Below are positions 26,764-34,991 of a stretch of DNA of 64,000 nucleotides, one piece after another; the first letter of the stretch is position 1, and the number at the start of each line of letters is the position of its first letter. The stretch comes from Brumimicrobium sp. (GTDB lineage Bacteria > Bacteroidota > Bacteroidia > Flavobacteriales_D > Crocinitomicaceae), in the NCBI GenBank assembly GCA_023957385.1, contig JAMLGZ010000001.1:124001-188000 (forward strand), read 5' to 3'. The position numbers and the translations under genes were made by a program. The notes beneath the pieces are model-generated. The model was given only the letters and a program-made list of their open reading frames with translations, did not search any database and had not been told where the DNA came from.

Positions 26764-27903
26764 ATGAATTTAGTAAACTCAAAACTTCCGCATGTTGGAA
26801 CAACCATTTTTTCAGTTATTTCAAAAATGGCTTCTGATTATGGTGCTATAAATTTGTCTCAAGGATTTCCAAATTTTCCAGTTGACTCCAAATTAATTGA
26901 AACCTATCAAGAGGTTATTCAGGGAGATTCACACCAATATCGCCCTATGCCTGGTTTACCCTCACTCTTAAATGCTATTTCTCAAAAAATCCAATTACAC
27001 TATAATCGCTCTGTAAAAGAAGATACTGATATATTGGTTACTGCTGGTGCAACTCAGGCTATTTTTACTACAATTCAAGCACTAATTCACCCAGGTGATG
27101 AGGTTATTATTTTGGATCCTTCTTACGATAGTTACGCTCCAGCTGTTGAATTAGCAGGTGGTAAACCTATACACATAAATATGAATCCTGATTTTTCTAT
27201 AGATTGGAATAAAGTAGAAAATGCTGTTACGAGTAAAACTAAATTATTGGTTTTTAATAATCCCCATAATCCAGGTGGAAAAATTTACGAAGAAGCTGAT
27301 ATTCAATCAATTGAAATAATTATGGAAAAATTTCCTCAATTATTTTTGCTTTCAGATGAAGTGTATGAGTTTATATATTTTGAGAAGCCACATATTTCTA
27401 TACACACCAGAACGAATATTAGAGAGAGAGCTATAATAGTTTCTTCTTTTGGAAAAACGTTTCACGTGACAGGATGGAAAATAGGTTATCTAGTTGCTCC
27501 TGAATATATTTTAAAAGAAATAAAGAAGGTGCATCAATTTCTTGTTTTCTGCGTAAATAGCACTGCTCAAGAAACGCTTGCTCGTTATATTCCTCAAACA
27601 GATTTGTACGATTTAGGTAAATTTTATAAGGAAAAGAGAGATTTCTTTAGAACACGCATGAAAGGTAGTAAATTTGAGTTATTAGATTGTCAAGGTACTT
27701 ACTTTCAAACGGCTAGATATAATGAAATTAGTAATTTAGGTGATGTTGAATTTGCTAAAGAAATGACGCAAAAACATGGAGTAGCTGTGATACCAGTATC
27801 TGTTTTTAATCGAGATGGACACGATGATCATTTGATTCGTTTTTGTTTTGCTAAAAATGAAGAAACAATTATTCAAGCAACAGAAAAATTATGCAAGATT
27901 TAA
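26764..27903 (+). CDS. class I/II aminotransferase, methionine/glutamine transaminase K type (YbdL-like)
   Basis: The 379-residue PLP enzyme has INLSQGFPNFPVD near the N-terminus and YRPMPGLPSLLNAI, both typical of methionine/kynurenine/glutamine transaminases. It also has NNPHNPGGKIY and the PLP lysine Lys231 in SSFGKTFHVTGWK, with the carboxylate-binding arginine in IRFCFA. Its gene overlaps the next one, an omega-amidase, by 13 bp. This pairing suggests glutamine-dependent transamination of 2-oxo-4-methylthiobutyrate to methionine, with the by-product removed by the amidase. The pathway role is inferred from the pairing. Confidence 0.88.
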   Translation: MNLVNSKLPHVGTTIFSVISKMASDYGAINLSQGFPNFPVDSKLIETYQEVIQGDSHQYRPMPGLPSLLNAISQKIQLHYNRSVKEDTDILVTAGATQAIFTTIQALIHPGDEVIILDPSYDSYAPAVELAGGKPIHINMNPDFSIDWNKVENAVTSKTKLLVFNNPHNPGGKIYEEADIQSIEIIMEKFPQLFLLSDEVYEFIYFEKPHISIHTRTNIRERAIIVSSFGKTFHVTGWKIGYLVAPEYILKEIKKVHQFLVFCVNSTAQETLARYIPQTDLYDLGKFYKEKRDFFRTRMKGSKFELLDCQGTYFQTARYNEISNLGDVEFAKEMTQKHGVAVIPVSVFNRDGHDDHLIRFCFAKNEETIIQATEKLCKI

Positions 27904-28658
27904 GAGTAACATTGGTTCAATGTCATCAGATTTGGGAGAATAAAACAGCAAACTTATCCCATTTTAGTAAACTTTTGGAAGAGGCTCAACCAGTCACTGA
28001 TATTCTTATTTTTCCAGAGATGTTTCAAACGGGCTTCAGTATGAATGCCTCATCTTTAGCAGAAAGTATGAATGGCGAAAGCATTCTTTGGTTAACAGAA
28101 ATGGCTCAAAAATATAATACTGCTGTCGTTGCTTCTCTGATTATTACAGAAAATAATTGTTTTTATAACCGGATGGTGTTTGTGGAACCAGATGGAACGA
28201 TTACAAGCTACAACAAACGCAAACTTTTTGGATTGGCCTCGGAAGAGAAAACTTATACACCCGGTGAAGAAGAGGTCATATTAGTGTATAAAGGATGGAA
28301 CATACGCTTACAAGTATGTTATGATTTGCGTTTTCCTGAAATCCAACGAAATAAAGTCACTGATGGTAAATATGATTATGATTTAATGATTAACGTGGCT
28401 AACTGGCCAGAAAAACGTAGTTTACATTGGAAAACTCTGCTAAGAGCACGAGCTATCGAAAATCAATGCTATCATGTAGGTGTAAATCGTGTTGGGGATG
28501 GAAATGGATTAAAATATTCGGGTGATTCAGCAGTTATTAATCCATTAGGAGAAGCCTTGGTTGATATTTTTCAAAATGAAAAAGTAGAAACGGTATTACT
28601 TTCTAAGAATCTTTTAGCAGAAGTGAGAGAACGAATGCCTTTTTTAAAAGATAGATAA
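27891..28658 (+). CDS. omega-amidase / nitrilase-superfamily carbon-nitrogen hydrolase (YafV-like)
   Basis: The 255-residue protein has the nitrilase catalytic triad Glu43 (FPEMFQTGF), Lys109 (SYNKRKLF) and Cys143 (QVCYDLRFPE). The motif spacing and the YNKRKLFG and CYDLRFPE blocks are those of YafV/Nit2 omega-amidases, which hydrolyse alpha-ketoglutaramate to 2-oxoglutarate and ammonia. Translation is probably coupled to the upstream aminotransferase by the 13-bp overlap, which would make glutamine-dependent transamination irreversible. Confidence 0.88.
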   Translation: MQDLRVTLVQCHQIWENKTANLSHFSKLLEEAQPVTDILIFPEMFQTGFSMNASSLAESMNGESILWLTEMAQKYNTAVVASLIITENNCFYNRMVFVEPDGTITSYNKRKLFGLASEEKTYTPGEEEVILVYKGWNIRLQVCYDLRFPEIQRNKVTDGKYDYDLMINVANWPEKRSLHWKTLLRARAIENQCYHVGVNRVGDGNGLKYSGDSAVINPLGEALVDIFQNEKVETVLLSKNLLAEVRERMPFLKDR

Positions 28659-28674
28659 ACTTTAAATAAAATAT

Positions 28675-28839
28675 ATGATTACAAAAAAACGTCTAATTAT
28701 TTTAGGTATTCTGCTTATGGTTGCAGGATTTGTCGCAGCGAATTTAGAAATTGATACGAAATGGCATTACTTTGGAACAGGAATCGAATTTGGTGTGGGT
28801 ATTGCTTTATTAGTAGGGGGCTTACGCAGGAAGGAGTGA
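28675..28839 (+). CDS. 54-residue membrane protein (unknown)
   Basis: A short frame starts MITKKRLIILGILLMV and ends LLVGGLRRKE. It encodes two hydrophobic helices (about 7-22 and 33-48) joined by a short polar loop with positively charged ends. This is the pattern of a real small membrane protein with both ends inside. It lies 16 bp after the omega-amidase gene on the same strand. I know no function for it. Confidence 0.6.
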   Translation: MITKKRLIILGILLMVAGFVAANLEIDTKWHYFGTGIEFGVGIALLVGGLRRKE

Positions 28840-28901
28840 ATGCGATGCTATATTTTAAATTTTCAAAAGAAATATTTTATAAATTTACAAATTGAAATTA
28901 T

Positions 28902-28932
28902 GGTAGAGCCACATTTGAAATGTGAATCTACC
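28902..28932. repeat. nested hairpin, REP-like
   Basis: GGTAGA and TCTACC form the outer arms around the inner palindrome ACATTTGAAATGT. The layout resembles the short dispersed GTAGAG-type hairpins seen between Bacteroidota genes. It could also act as a weak terminator; no long T run follows. Confidence 0.4.
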
Positions 28933-28962
28933 TCATACAGTAACCTCTAGTATAGTTATATT

Positions 28963-30123
28963 ATGAAAAAGATATTTATTTTTTTGATGTTAGTGTTTAC
29001 CCTGAATTCTTGCATGATAAAATACAATCGTATGCTTATGACGGCTGTAAAAAAAGAGAAAATAGGCACACAAATGATTGCTTCAAGAAATGAATTTGGG
29101 TTTAGCATTATACCGATACAAATTAATAATAAAACATATCATTTTATTTTCGATACGGGAGCACAAGTGACTCTAATTTCTTCTCAATTGGTTGAAGAAT
29201 TGGGCTTAAAACGATTAAGTCAAATTAAAATTTCTGATTCACAAGAAGCTAAAGATAAATTAGATATTTATAAAATAAACGAGGCATATATTGGAAATGT
29301 ACACTATTCCAATATAGCTGTTGTAGCACATGATTTTAAGGATAATATGTTGTCTTGTATAAATATTGATGGCGTTTTGGGAATGAATATTATTGGATTA
29401 TCAAATTGGGAAATTGATTATGAAAGAAAACAAATTACTCTTTTTGATATAGACTCAATAACAAATTATAATTCAGCCAATTATATTCAATTTAAGACAA
29501 AAAGTAATAGACCACTTCTCAAACTATTTGCAAATGGAAAAGAGGAGAACTTCTTACTGGATACAGGTAAAAACTCAGAGGAAATAGAACTTTCACATAA
29601 AAAGGATACTTCCGATATTATACGAACTACAATTGGATATACTTCATTCGGATTATTTGGAAAATCTAAGATAGATACCCTGCAAACCTTTTTTGGGACG
29701 CTGGCAGATAGTGCTTCGTTTGCTATTGATAAAGTAGTCTTTGAAAGTTCAAGTAACCCCGGGCTCTTAGTTGGAAATGGGTTTTTGATAAAGAATTTTG
29801 CTAGTGTGTTTTTTGATTTTAAAACGGATAGACTCTATTTTAAAAATAAGGAAAACAAATCTATTAATCTCAATTATTTCCCTATACGAGTTGCTGTATT
29901 AAATAATACTGCATTTGTTTCTTCATTAGATTTTGGGTTTTCCGACTTTGCTATTGGAGACACAATTATTGGTATTAATGATATGAGTATCGAAAACGGA
30001 AATTCCGCTTGTGATATTATTAATGCATATTGGAAGGCAAAGGCAACGGAAAGTTCTATTTCAGTAGCCGTTCTAAAAAATCAAGCCGTGATACGAAAAA
30101 AATATGAAATTATAACTCACTAG
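28963..30123 (+). CDS. retropepsin-like aspartic protease lipoprotein with C-terminal PDZ-like domain
   Basis: The 386-residue protein has a lipoprotein signal with lipobox LNSC (Cys17). Two retropepsin-like halves follow. The first carries the catalytic motif FDTGAQVTLIS (Asp64) and a later block IDGVLGMNIIG. The second carries LDTGKNSEEIEL (Asp200) and a block LLVGNGFLIKNF. Asp64 and Asp200 could form one bilobal active site. The C-terminal 80 residues (FAIGDTIIGINDMSIENG) look like a PDZ domain. It is a probable periplasmic, membrane-anchored protease. A natural substrate is unknown. Confidence 0.8.
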   Translation: MKKIFIFLMLVFTLNSCMIKYNRMLMTAVKKEKIGTQMIASRNEFGFSIIPIQINNKTYHFIFDTGAQVTLISSQLVEELGLKRLSQIKISDSQEAKDKLDIYKINEAYIGNVHYSNIAVVAHDFKDNMLSCINIDGVLGMNIIGLSNWEIDYERKQITLFDIDSITNYNSANYIQFKTKSNRPLLKLFANGKEENFLLDTGKNSEEIELSHKKDTSDIIRTTIGYTSFGLFGKSKIDTLQTFFGTLADSASFAIDKVVFESSSNPGLLVGNGFLIKNFASVFFDFKTDRLYFKNKENKSINLNYFPIRVAVLNNTAFVSSLDFGFSDFAIGDTIIGINDMSIENGNSACDIINAYWKAKATESSISVAVLKNQAVIRKKYEIITH

Positions 30124-30124
30124 A

Positions 30125-31210
30125 TTATTCCTCAATTAAGGCTATTTCTAATAAACTAGGCCATCTTTTGCCAGTAATAAATAGCTGCTTGGTTAAAGGA
30201 TTATAAGCAATACCATTAAGAACTTCTCCTGTTTTTCTGTAATCTAATGTAATAGTAGTAGCATCAATTCTTCCAGTGACAATACCTGTAGAAGGGTCAA
30301 TAATTACTATATAATTTTCAGTATAAACATTTGCATATATCTTCCCATTGATATATTCTAATTCATTTAGTCCACGAATTGGACCAGCGTTAGAGTAAAC
30401 TTCTATTGTTTTCTGAATTGTAAAATTTTCAGGGTCTCTAAAATAAATCCGCTCCGAACCATCTGACATAATTATTTGTGTTCCATTGTTACATAGCCCC
30501 CAACCCTCTCCTGTATATGTTAATTGAGTTAATTCAGTGAAAGTATTTTTATCATACACAAAGCAGGTGTGTTCTTGCCAAGTAATTTGATATATTTTGT
30601 TGTTTAAGAGTGTAATACCTTCTCCAAAATACTTGTGATCTAACATCTTTTTTTGAAGTATTTCACCATTTTTTAGATTCACTTTTGCCAGCATACTCTC
30701 ACCAGCTGTTCCATCTGCTCTTCCTCCTGTTCCTTCGTAAAGTTCACCATCACTAAATTCTAAACCTTGTGTATATGAACTGGTGTTATGTGGAAATTCT
30801 TGCACTACCTCAGCAGTATATTCTTTTGGAAACACATCAGGGAATATTTTTATAATTCTATTTTCTGTTTTTATTCCCTTATTTTTGGTTACTACTTTTA
30901 ACGATATTTGATTTGTACCAATATTCCAATTGCGGGTGTTCACTTCAAATATTTTTTGCGCATCGGTTACATTCCCCTCATAAATACTAGTGTCTTTTGT
31001 AAAGATGGATATTTTTTCTATGTCATCTTCGGCCAATATTTCCAGACTAATACGTATAGTTTGTCCTCTTTGTACATTAGCATTATTAAAAGGTAAATCA
31101 AAACGAGCTGGAACTAAACTTCCTTTTTCAATGGTTTTATCATCCGTACAAGAGGTGATAAATAGAAGAGAAAGTAAACATACTCTGAAAAGTAACTTAG
31201 GTAATTTCAT
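30125..31210 (-). CDS. glutaminyl-peptide cyclotransferase (bacterial/plant type), lipoprotein
   Basis: The enzyme converts N-terminal glutamine of peptides to pyroglutamate. From the ATG at 31210 the protein has 361 residues with lipobox FITSC (Cys21). An Ig-like region (about 30-120) is followed by a five-bladed propeller domain (about 125-361). Propeller signatures are FPHNTSSYTQGLEFSDG, LYEGTGGRADG, YFGEGITLLNNKIYQ, GWGLCNNG, LNELEYINGKIYANV and GIAYNPLTKQLFITGK. Frame extension to 31261 is possible but would bury the signal peptide. It lies one base after ytxJ and forms an operon with pheS and ytxJ. Confidence 0.88.
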   Translation of the reverse strand: MKLPKLLFRVCLLSLLFITSCTDDKTIEKGSLVPARFDLPFNNANVQRGQTIRISLEILAEDDIEKISIFTKDTSIYEGNVTDAQKIFEVNTRNWNIGTNQISLKVVTKNKGIKTENRIIKIFPDVFPKEYTAEVVQEFPHNTSSYTQGLEFSDGELYEGTGGRADGTAGESMLAKVNLKNGEILQKKMLDHKYFGEGITLLNNKIYQITWQEHTCFVYDKNTFTELTQLTYTGEGWGLCNNGTQIIMSDGSERIYFRDPENFTIQKTIEVYSNAGPIRGLNELEYINGKIYANVYTENYIVIIDPSTGIVTGRIDATTITLDYRKTGEVLNGIAYNPLTKQLFITGKRWPSLLEIALIEE

Positions 31211-31211
31211 A

Positions 31212-31574
31212 TTAAACCAAATTTTGAAAATCTTCGGCATTAATAGCACCATGATCCTCATCTAATAGCACCGTATTATTTTTTAAAAGTATCGCTTGTG
31301 GGGATTGATGAACTACATTTGTTTTCTCAGTAATTGCATTTGATACATCTCTATGCTTTAGTAAATCAATATAATATAAATTTACCGCTTCTGTTTCTTT
31401 CCAACCTGAATTAAATCTATTTAAAGCAGCCCTAGACACTGGACAGCGAGTGGAATGTTTAAAAAAAATCCCGGGTTTTTCTTGAGTAGATTGAAAAGCC
31501 TTTTCTAAGTCTTCTATAGATTGAATCTCTATCCAATTTATATTAGATTCCGTATTTGTTGTAAATAATCCCAT
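31212..31574 (-). CDS. ytxJ: YtxJ-like monothiol bacilliredoxin-type protein (DUF2847)
   Basis: The 120-residue thioredoxin-fold protein carries a single redox cysteine, Cys44, in KHSTRCPVSRAAL. The motif is CPVS, with no second cysteine. It also has YYIDLLKHRDVSNAI and the cis-proline loop HQSPQAILL. YtxJ proteins are linked to bacillithiol-dependent redox control, and many Bacteroidota make bacillithiol. The start overlaps the pheS stop by one base (TAATG), so translation is coupled. Confidence 0.85.
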   Translation of the reverse strand: MGLFTTNTESNINWIEIQSIEDLEKAFQSTQEKPGIFFKHSTRCPVSRAALNRFNSGWKETEAVNLYYIDLLKHRDVSNAITEKTNVVHQSPQAILLKNNTVLLDEDHGAINAEDFQNLV

Positions 31575-32605
31575 TATAATGCAGATTTAAATTGTTTTAA
31601 AAAGCGAATATCATTCTCAGAGTACAAACGCAAATCATTTACTCGATATTTCAATTGAGCAATTCTTTCGATTCCCATTCCAAATGCAAAACCGCTATAT
31701 ACTTTTGAGTCTATACCTGAGGCATCCAACACACTTGGATCAACCATGCCACATCCCAAAATCTCTAACCACCCTGTATGCTTACATACATTACAACCAT
31801 CGCCATTACAAATAGTACAGCTCACATCTACCTCTGCGCTTGGCTCTGTAAATGGAAAATATGAAGGACGCATTCTAATTTGTGCGTTTTTTCCAAACAT
31901 TTCTTGTGCAAAGTATAATAGCGTTTGTTTTAAATCAGCAAAGGAAACATCTTTATCAATATATAAACCTTCAACTTGGTGAAAAAAGCAATGGGCACGT
32001 GCAGATATAGCTTCATTTCTATACACTCTTCCAGGAGAAATAGTTCGAATAGGTGGTGCATTAGTTTCCATTACACGCACTTGTACGGATGAGGTGTGAG
32101 TTCTTAAAGCCATTTCTCCCTTTTCATTTTTTACAAAAAAAGTATCTTGCATGTCTCTTGCAGGATGCTCAGGTGGAAAATTTAATGCAGAGAAATTATG
32201 CCAATCATCTTCTACTTCTGGACCTTCAGAAACTCCAAACCCGATACGTTCAAAAATAGAAATTATTTCATTTCTCACTAAACTAATAGGATGTCGTGCA
32301 CCAATATTGGCAGGTTCACCTGGACGAGTAAAATCGAGTTCTTCTGTGGTTGAATTGGTTTCACTTAATTTTTCCTTAAACTGCTCAAATAAATTAGTAG
32401 CTTTATTTTTTAATTCATTGATATCCTGACCAACTTTCTTTTTTTCACTGTCCACCACATCTTTTAACTCAGCAAAAAGGGGTTTTAGGATGTTTTTAGT
32501 TCCTAAAAATTTTATTCGGAAAGCTTCTAAATGTTCTGTATTTTGAATATTGAAATTTTCAATTTCAGTAAGTAAATCTTTAATCTTTTGATGAATATCT
32601 GCCAT
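31574..32605 (-). CDS. pheS: phenylalanyl-tRNA synthetase alpha subunit
   Basis: A class II synthetase subunit that charges tRNA-Phe with the beta subunit, which is not in this window. The 343-residue protein has an N-terminal coiled coil (about 1-90) and RHPISLVRNEI. Motif 2 reads RTHTSSVQVRVM and GRVYRNEAISARAHCFFHQVEG. Motif 3 is GFAFGMGIERIAQLKY. A CTICNGDGCNVCKHTGW insert, typical of Bacteroidota PheS, lies at about 260-276. It leads the pheS-ytxJ-cyclotransferase operon. Confidence 0.97.
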   Translation of the reverse strand: MADIHQKIKDLLTEIENFNIQNTEHLEAFRIKFLGTKNILKPLFAELKDVVDSEKKKVGQDINELKNKATNLFEQFKEKLSETNSTTEELDFTRPGEPANIGARHPISLVRNEIISIFERIGFGVSEGPEVEDDWHNFSALNFPPEHPARDMQDTFFVKNEKGEMALRTHTSSVQVRVMETNAPPIRTISPGRVYRNEAISARAHCFFHQVEGLYIDKDVSFADLKQTLLYFAQEMFGKNAQIRMRPSYFPFTEPSAEVDVSCTICNGDGCNVCKHTGWLEILGCGMVDPSVLDASGIDSKVYSGFAFGMGIERIAQLKYRVNDLRLYSENDIRFLKQFKSAL

Positions 32606-32624
32606 TGTGTATTAATAGAGAATA

Positions 32625-32653
32625 CAAATTTAGTAGATATTTTTTGAAAACAA
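32625..32653 (-). promoter_or_regulatory. promoter of the pheS operon
   Basis: On the minus strand TTG (32653-32651), an 18-bp spacer and TAAATTTG (32632-32625) match the Bacteroidota consensus. Transcription should start about 13 bp before the pheS ATG. Confidence 0.6.
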
Positions 32654-32777
32654 TAAAATTGTTTAATAAGCCTTGAGAATATATAATACTATTCATTTAT
32701 ACTTATTAACATAGTTTTTCTTTATTCATTGTGAATAACTATTTTCTAAAAAAAAATAGAAGAAAAAATTTTAACCC

Positions 32778-32785
32778 TATTTTTG
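32778..32785 (+). promoter_or_regulatory. -7 promoter box of small lipoprotein gene
   Basis: TATTTTTG matches TAnnTTTG and lies 24 bp before the ATG at 32809. This supports that start over an upstream ATG at 32731. No -33 element is clear. Confidence 0.4.
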
Positions 32786-32808
32786 TTGAGTATTGTATTG
32801 AAACCAAC

Positions 32809-33186
32809 ATGAAAGCAAAAACCGTTTTATTTTTCTGCCTAGTATCCGTTTTATTATTATCGACAACGGCGTGTAACAAAAACAAAGACACAGTTATTAA
32901 AGTATTTGTACATAATTCTCAAAACAATATTGAGCCAGATGCTTTTGTTAAAGTGGTCGGGGATAAAGATAAAGGCACAGCAGAATTTTATAAAGAAGAA
33001 AAAACAAATAGTTCAGGTTTTGCCTTAATTAATGTCAGCGAGGTTTTTAAAGACATGAAAAAAGGTGACGATAATGTTGCTTATTTTTATATCTATGCTA
33101 GTGATGCATCCAAAGTATTTACTTCTAAACCTATTCGTGTTAGAGCTTTTATTACTAACTCTGAAACAATTACACTCAATAAATAG
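32809..33186 (+). CDS. small lipoprotein of unknown function (paralogue of the next gene)
   Basis: From the ATG at 32809 the protein has 125 residues with a lipoprotein signal, lipobox TTAC (Cys22). The rest is beta-rich: VIKVFVHNSQNNIEPDAFVKV, then TNSSGFALINVSEVFKDM, which resembles a small beta-sandwich or carboxypeptidase-regulatory-like fold. The order 'variable strand, V/A-x-V, TNSSG-A, N-x-V/D-V-F/Y' recurs in the neighbour at 33260. The two are probably old duplicates. The upstream ATG at 32731 would place 26 polar residues before the signal and is rejected. Confidence 0.65.
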   Translation: MKAKTVLFFCLVSVLLLSTTACNKNKDTVIKVFVHNSQNNIEPDAFVKVVGDKDKGTAEFYKEEKTNSSGFALINVSEVFKDMKKGDDNVAYFYIYASDASKVFTSKPIRVRAFITNSETITLNK

Positions 33187-33259
33187 CAACCTTTTTTTAA
33201 ATAATTCGTTAGAGGTATAAGAGAAGTTTATTATCTTTACTTTTAGAAACTAAAAAATT

Positions 33260-33640
33260 ATGAAAAAATATATTATTACTGCAGGAATTTTTGTGTTCTT
33301 ATTTGGTATGATTGCTACTATTAGCTCTTGCCGTAAAAAAGCAGATACTATTGCACAAATTACAGTGAGAGATACAGCAAAAGCCTTGGTATCTGGTGCG
33401 AGAGTAATTCTTTATGGTACTTCCACAACTGATCCAATTCAAGCTGTTGTAAGACGAGACACTGCTTATACAAATTCTTCAGGCGTGGCAACATTTAACT
33501 ACAATGATGTATATCAATTGGGTCAAGCCGGTGTAGCAGTATTAAACATTCGTGCTGAGAAGGGAGCTTTATATGGTAATGGAATTATTAAAATTACAGA
33601 AGAGCAAGAAAATTATGCAAAGGTTTTTATTAAACCTTAA
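33260..33640 (+). CDS. small lipoprotein of unknown function
   Basis: The 126-residue protein has lipobox ISSC (Cys24). A predicted beta-sandwich-like domain follows (ITVRDTAKALVSGARVILYG, TNSSGVATFNYNDVY). It shares layout with the preceding lipoprotein. A near -7 box TATCTTTA (7 of 8 positions) lies at 33232-33239, so it may have its own promoter. A strong terminator follows. The function is unknown. Confidence 0.65.
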   Translation: MKKYIITAGIFVFLFGMIATISSCRKKADTIAQITVRDTAKALVSGARVILYGTSTTDPIQAVVRRDTAYTNSSGVATFNYNDVYQLGQAGVAVLNIRAEKGALYGNGIIKITEEQENYAKVFIKP

Positions 33641-33660
33641 TAAATAGAAAATTAAATTAA

Positions 33661-33686
33661 AAACCCCGCAAAAAGCGGGGTTTTTT
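33661..33686 (+). terminator. rho-independent terminator
   Basis: An 8-bp stem AACCCCGC/GCGGGGTT with loop AAAAA is followed by TTTT. It ends the small-lipoprotein transcription unit before tRNA-Ser. Confidence 0.9.
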
Positions 33687-33770
33687 CGTATATATCAAAA
33701 TAAATTACAACGAACGAGATAGTTTAAATTTTTTTGTACTTTAGTCCCCGCAAAAATGGACAAAATTAAA

Positions 33771-33857
33771 GGAGAGGTGTCCGAGTGGTTGAAGGAGCTA
33801 CCCTGGAAAGGTAGTATACGGGCAACTGTATCGAGGGTTCGAATCCCTCTCTCTCCG
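33771..33857 (+). tRNA. tRNA-Ser (anticodon GGA)
   Basis: The 87-nt cloverleaf has a class II long variable arm. The acceptor strands GGAGAGG/TCTCTCC pair with one G-T. The anticodon loop is CTGGAAA with anticodon GGA, the variable arm runs from about TATACGGG to CAACTGTA, and the T arm is GAGGGTTCGAATCCCTC. CCA is not encoded (GCAA follows). Confidence 0.95.
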
Positions 33858-34030
33858 CAACGTTAGTGAAGGAAGAAGGGATGAGAACCTCAGGGTTCGT
33901 GCCGAAGCGAAGCGAAGACCAGCGAAGCTAATCCCTCTCTCTCCGCAACGTTAGTGAAGGAAGAAGGGATGAGAACCCAAGGGTTCGTGCCGAAGCGAAG
34001 CGAAGACCAGCGAAACTAATCCCTCTCTCT
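33842..34030 (+). repeat. 88-bp tandem repeat containing the tRNA-Ser 3' end
   Basis: Two full units (33842-33929 and 33930-34017) and the start of a third (34018-34030) follow each other with period 88. Units differ at 3 of 88 positions. Each begins with AATCCCTCTCTCTCCGCA, the 3' end of tRNA-Ser, so the first unit starts inside the tRNA. The rest of the unit contains AGGGTTCG, as in the tRNA T arm, interrupted by a GCCGAAGCGAAGCGAAG stretch. They look like decayed tandem copies of the tRNA 3' part. Confidence 0.8.
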
Positions 34031-34034
34031 ACAT

Positions 34035-34042
34035 TAATTTTG
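34035..34042 (+). promoter_or_regulatory. -7 promoter box of the exbB operon
   Basis: TAATTTTG matches TAnnTTTG, directly after the tRNA-derived repeats and 73 bp before the ATG at 34115. No clear -33 element is visible. Confidence 0.4.
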
Positions 34043-34114
34043 TTGTTTTTTAATTATTATTTAGAAATATTTATAATTTTACAAAATCGAAAACAAAAAA
34101 ATAACCTTTTGAAC

Positions 34115-34954
34115 ATGAAAAAAATAATTAGTTCTTTAGCAATTGCCGGAATGTTGACTTTCGGAATTAGTACAATAACTTTTGCACAAGAGGCAGAAGC
34201 AAATGACGCACAAACAGAGCAAGTAGAAGCAATTTCTGATACATCAGGTGATATAGCTGATGCTTCTGTTGATCAAGCTGTGGAAACAATGGAGTCTGCA
34301 CCAGCAGATTCTGAAACAGGATTTGTTGCTATGTTAAAAAAGAAGTTTATTGAAGGGGATCCATTTTGGATGGGTACTGTATTGGTATGTTTAATTATCG
34401 GTGTTGCTCTTTGTATTGAGAGAATCGTATATCTAAACCTATCTTCTATTAATACAAATAAATTCCTTAGTGATATTGAAGATTTATTAGCAAAAGGAAA
34501 AGTAGATGATGCAAAAGAACTTTGTCGTAATACTAGAGGTCCTATTGCTTCTATTTTCTACCAAGGCTTATCACGTGTAAATGAAGGAGTTGATTCTGTT
34601 GAGAAAACAGTTGTTTCCTATGGTGGGGTACAAATGGGATTACTTGAAAAAGGTATTCCTTGGATTGCACTTTTCATCGCTCTTTCTCCGATGTTAGGGT
34701 TCATGGGAACGGTTGTCGGAATGATTTTTGCATTCGAAAAGATTGTAGAAGATGGTCAGGTATCTCCAATTACTGTTGCAGGTGGTATCCAGGTGGCATT
34801 GTTAACTACCGTATTCGGATTGATTGCGGCAATTATCCTACAGATTTTCTATAACTACATTATTGCTAAGGTTGATGGAATTGTTAACGAAATGGAAAAC
34901 TCTTCTATTACTTTAGTAGATATGCTAATTAAACATAAAGTTGGTCAGGCTTAA
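34115..34954 (+). CDS. exbB: MotA/TolQ/ExbB proton channel family protein
   Basis: ExbB-type proteins form the proton channel that energises TonB-dependent transport or a related envelope machine. From the ATG at 34115 the 279-residue protein starts with a signal-peptide-like helix and an acidic Ala/Glu-rich linker (about 25-65). Three transmembrane helices follow (about 85-105, 185-205 and 230-255). It shows the family blocks GDPFWMGTVLVCLIIGVAL, ALSPMLGFMGTVVGMIFAF and GGIQVALLTTVFGLIAAI. The ATG at 34115 is preferred over 34040 because it gives a proper N-terminus. It leads an exbB-hypothetical-exbD-exbD operon. Confidence 0.9.
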   Translation: MKKIISSLAIAGMLTFGISTITFAQEAEANDAQTEQVEAISDTSGDIADASVDQAVETMESAPADSETGFVAMLKKKFIEGDPFWMGTVLVCLIIGVALCIERIVYLNLSSINTNKFLSDIEDLLAKGKVDDAKELCRNTRGPIASIFYQGLSRVNEGVDSVEKTVVSYGGVQMGLLEKGIPWIALFIALSPMLGFMGTVVGMIFAFEKIVEDGQVSPITVAGGIQVALLTTVFGLIAAIILQIFYNYIIAKVDGIVNEMENSSITLVDMLIKHKVGQA

Positions 34955-34991
34955 TTAATTTAAACTGATAACTTAATTAAATTGTTAGACT

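Noticed and set aside
27460..27475. Third parS-like sequence CGTTTCACGTGACAGG in the aminotransferase gene
   Set aside because: Only the core TTTCACGTGA matches; the outer bases deviate at four positions, and the site is explained by coding sequence.
33905..33920. GCGAAGCGAAGACC-like short repeats as CRISPR
   Set aside because: The 88-bp units are contiguous, have no spacers and derive from the tRNA; no cas gene is present.
34040..34114. Upstream ATG that would extend ExbB by 25 residues
   Set aside because: It overlaps the promoter -7 box and adds a sequence unlike ExbB N-termini; the ATG at 34115 gives a clean signal-like helix.
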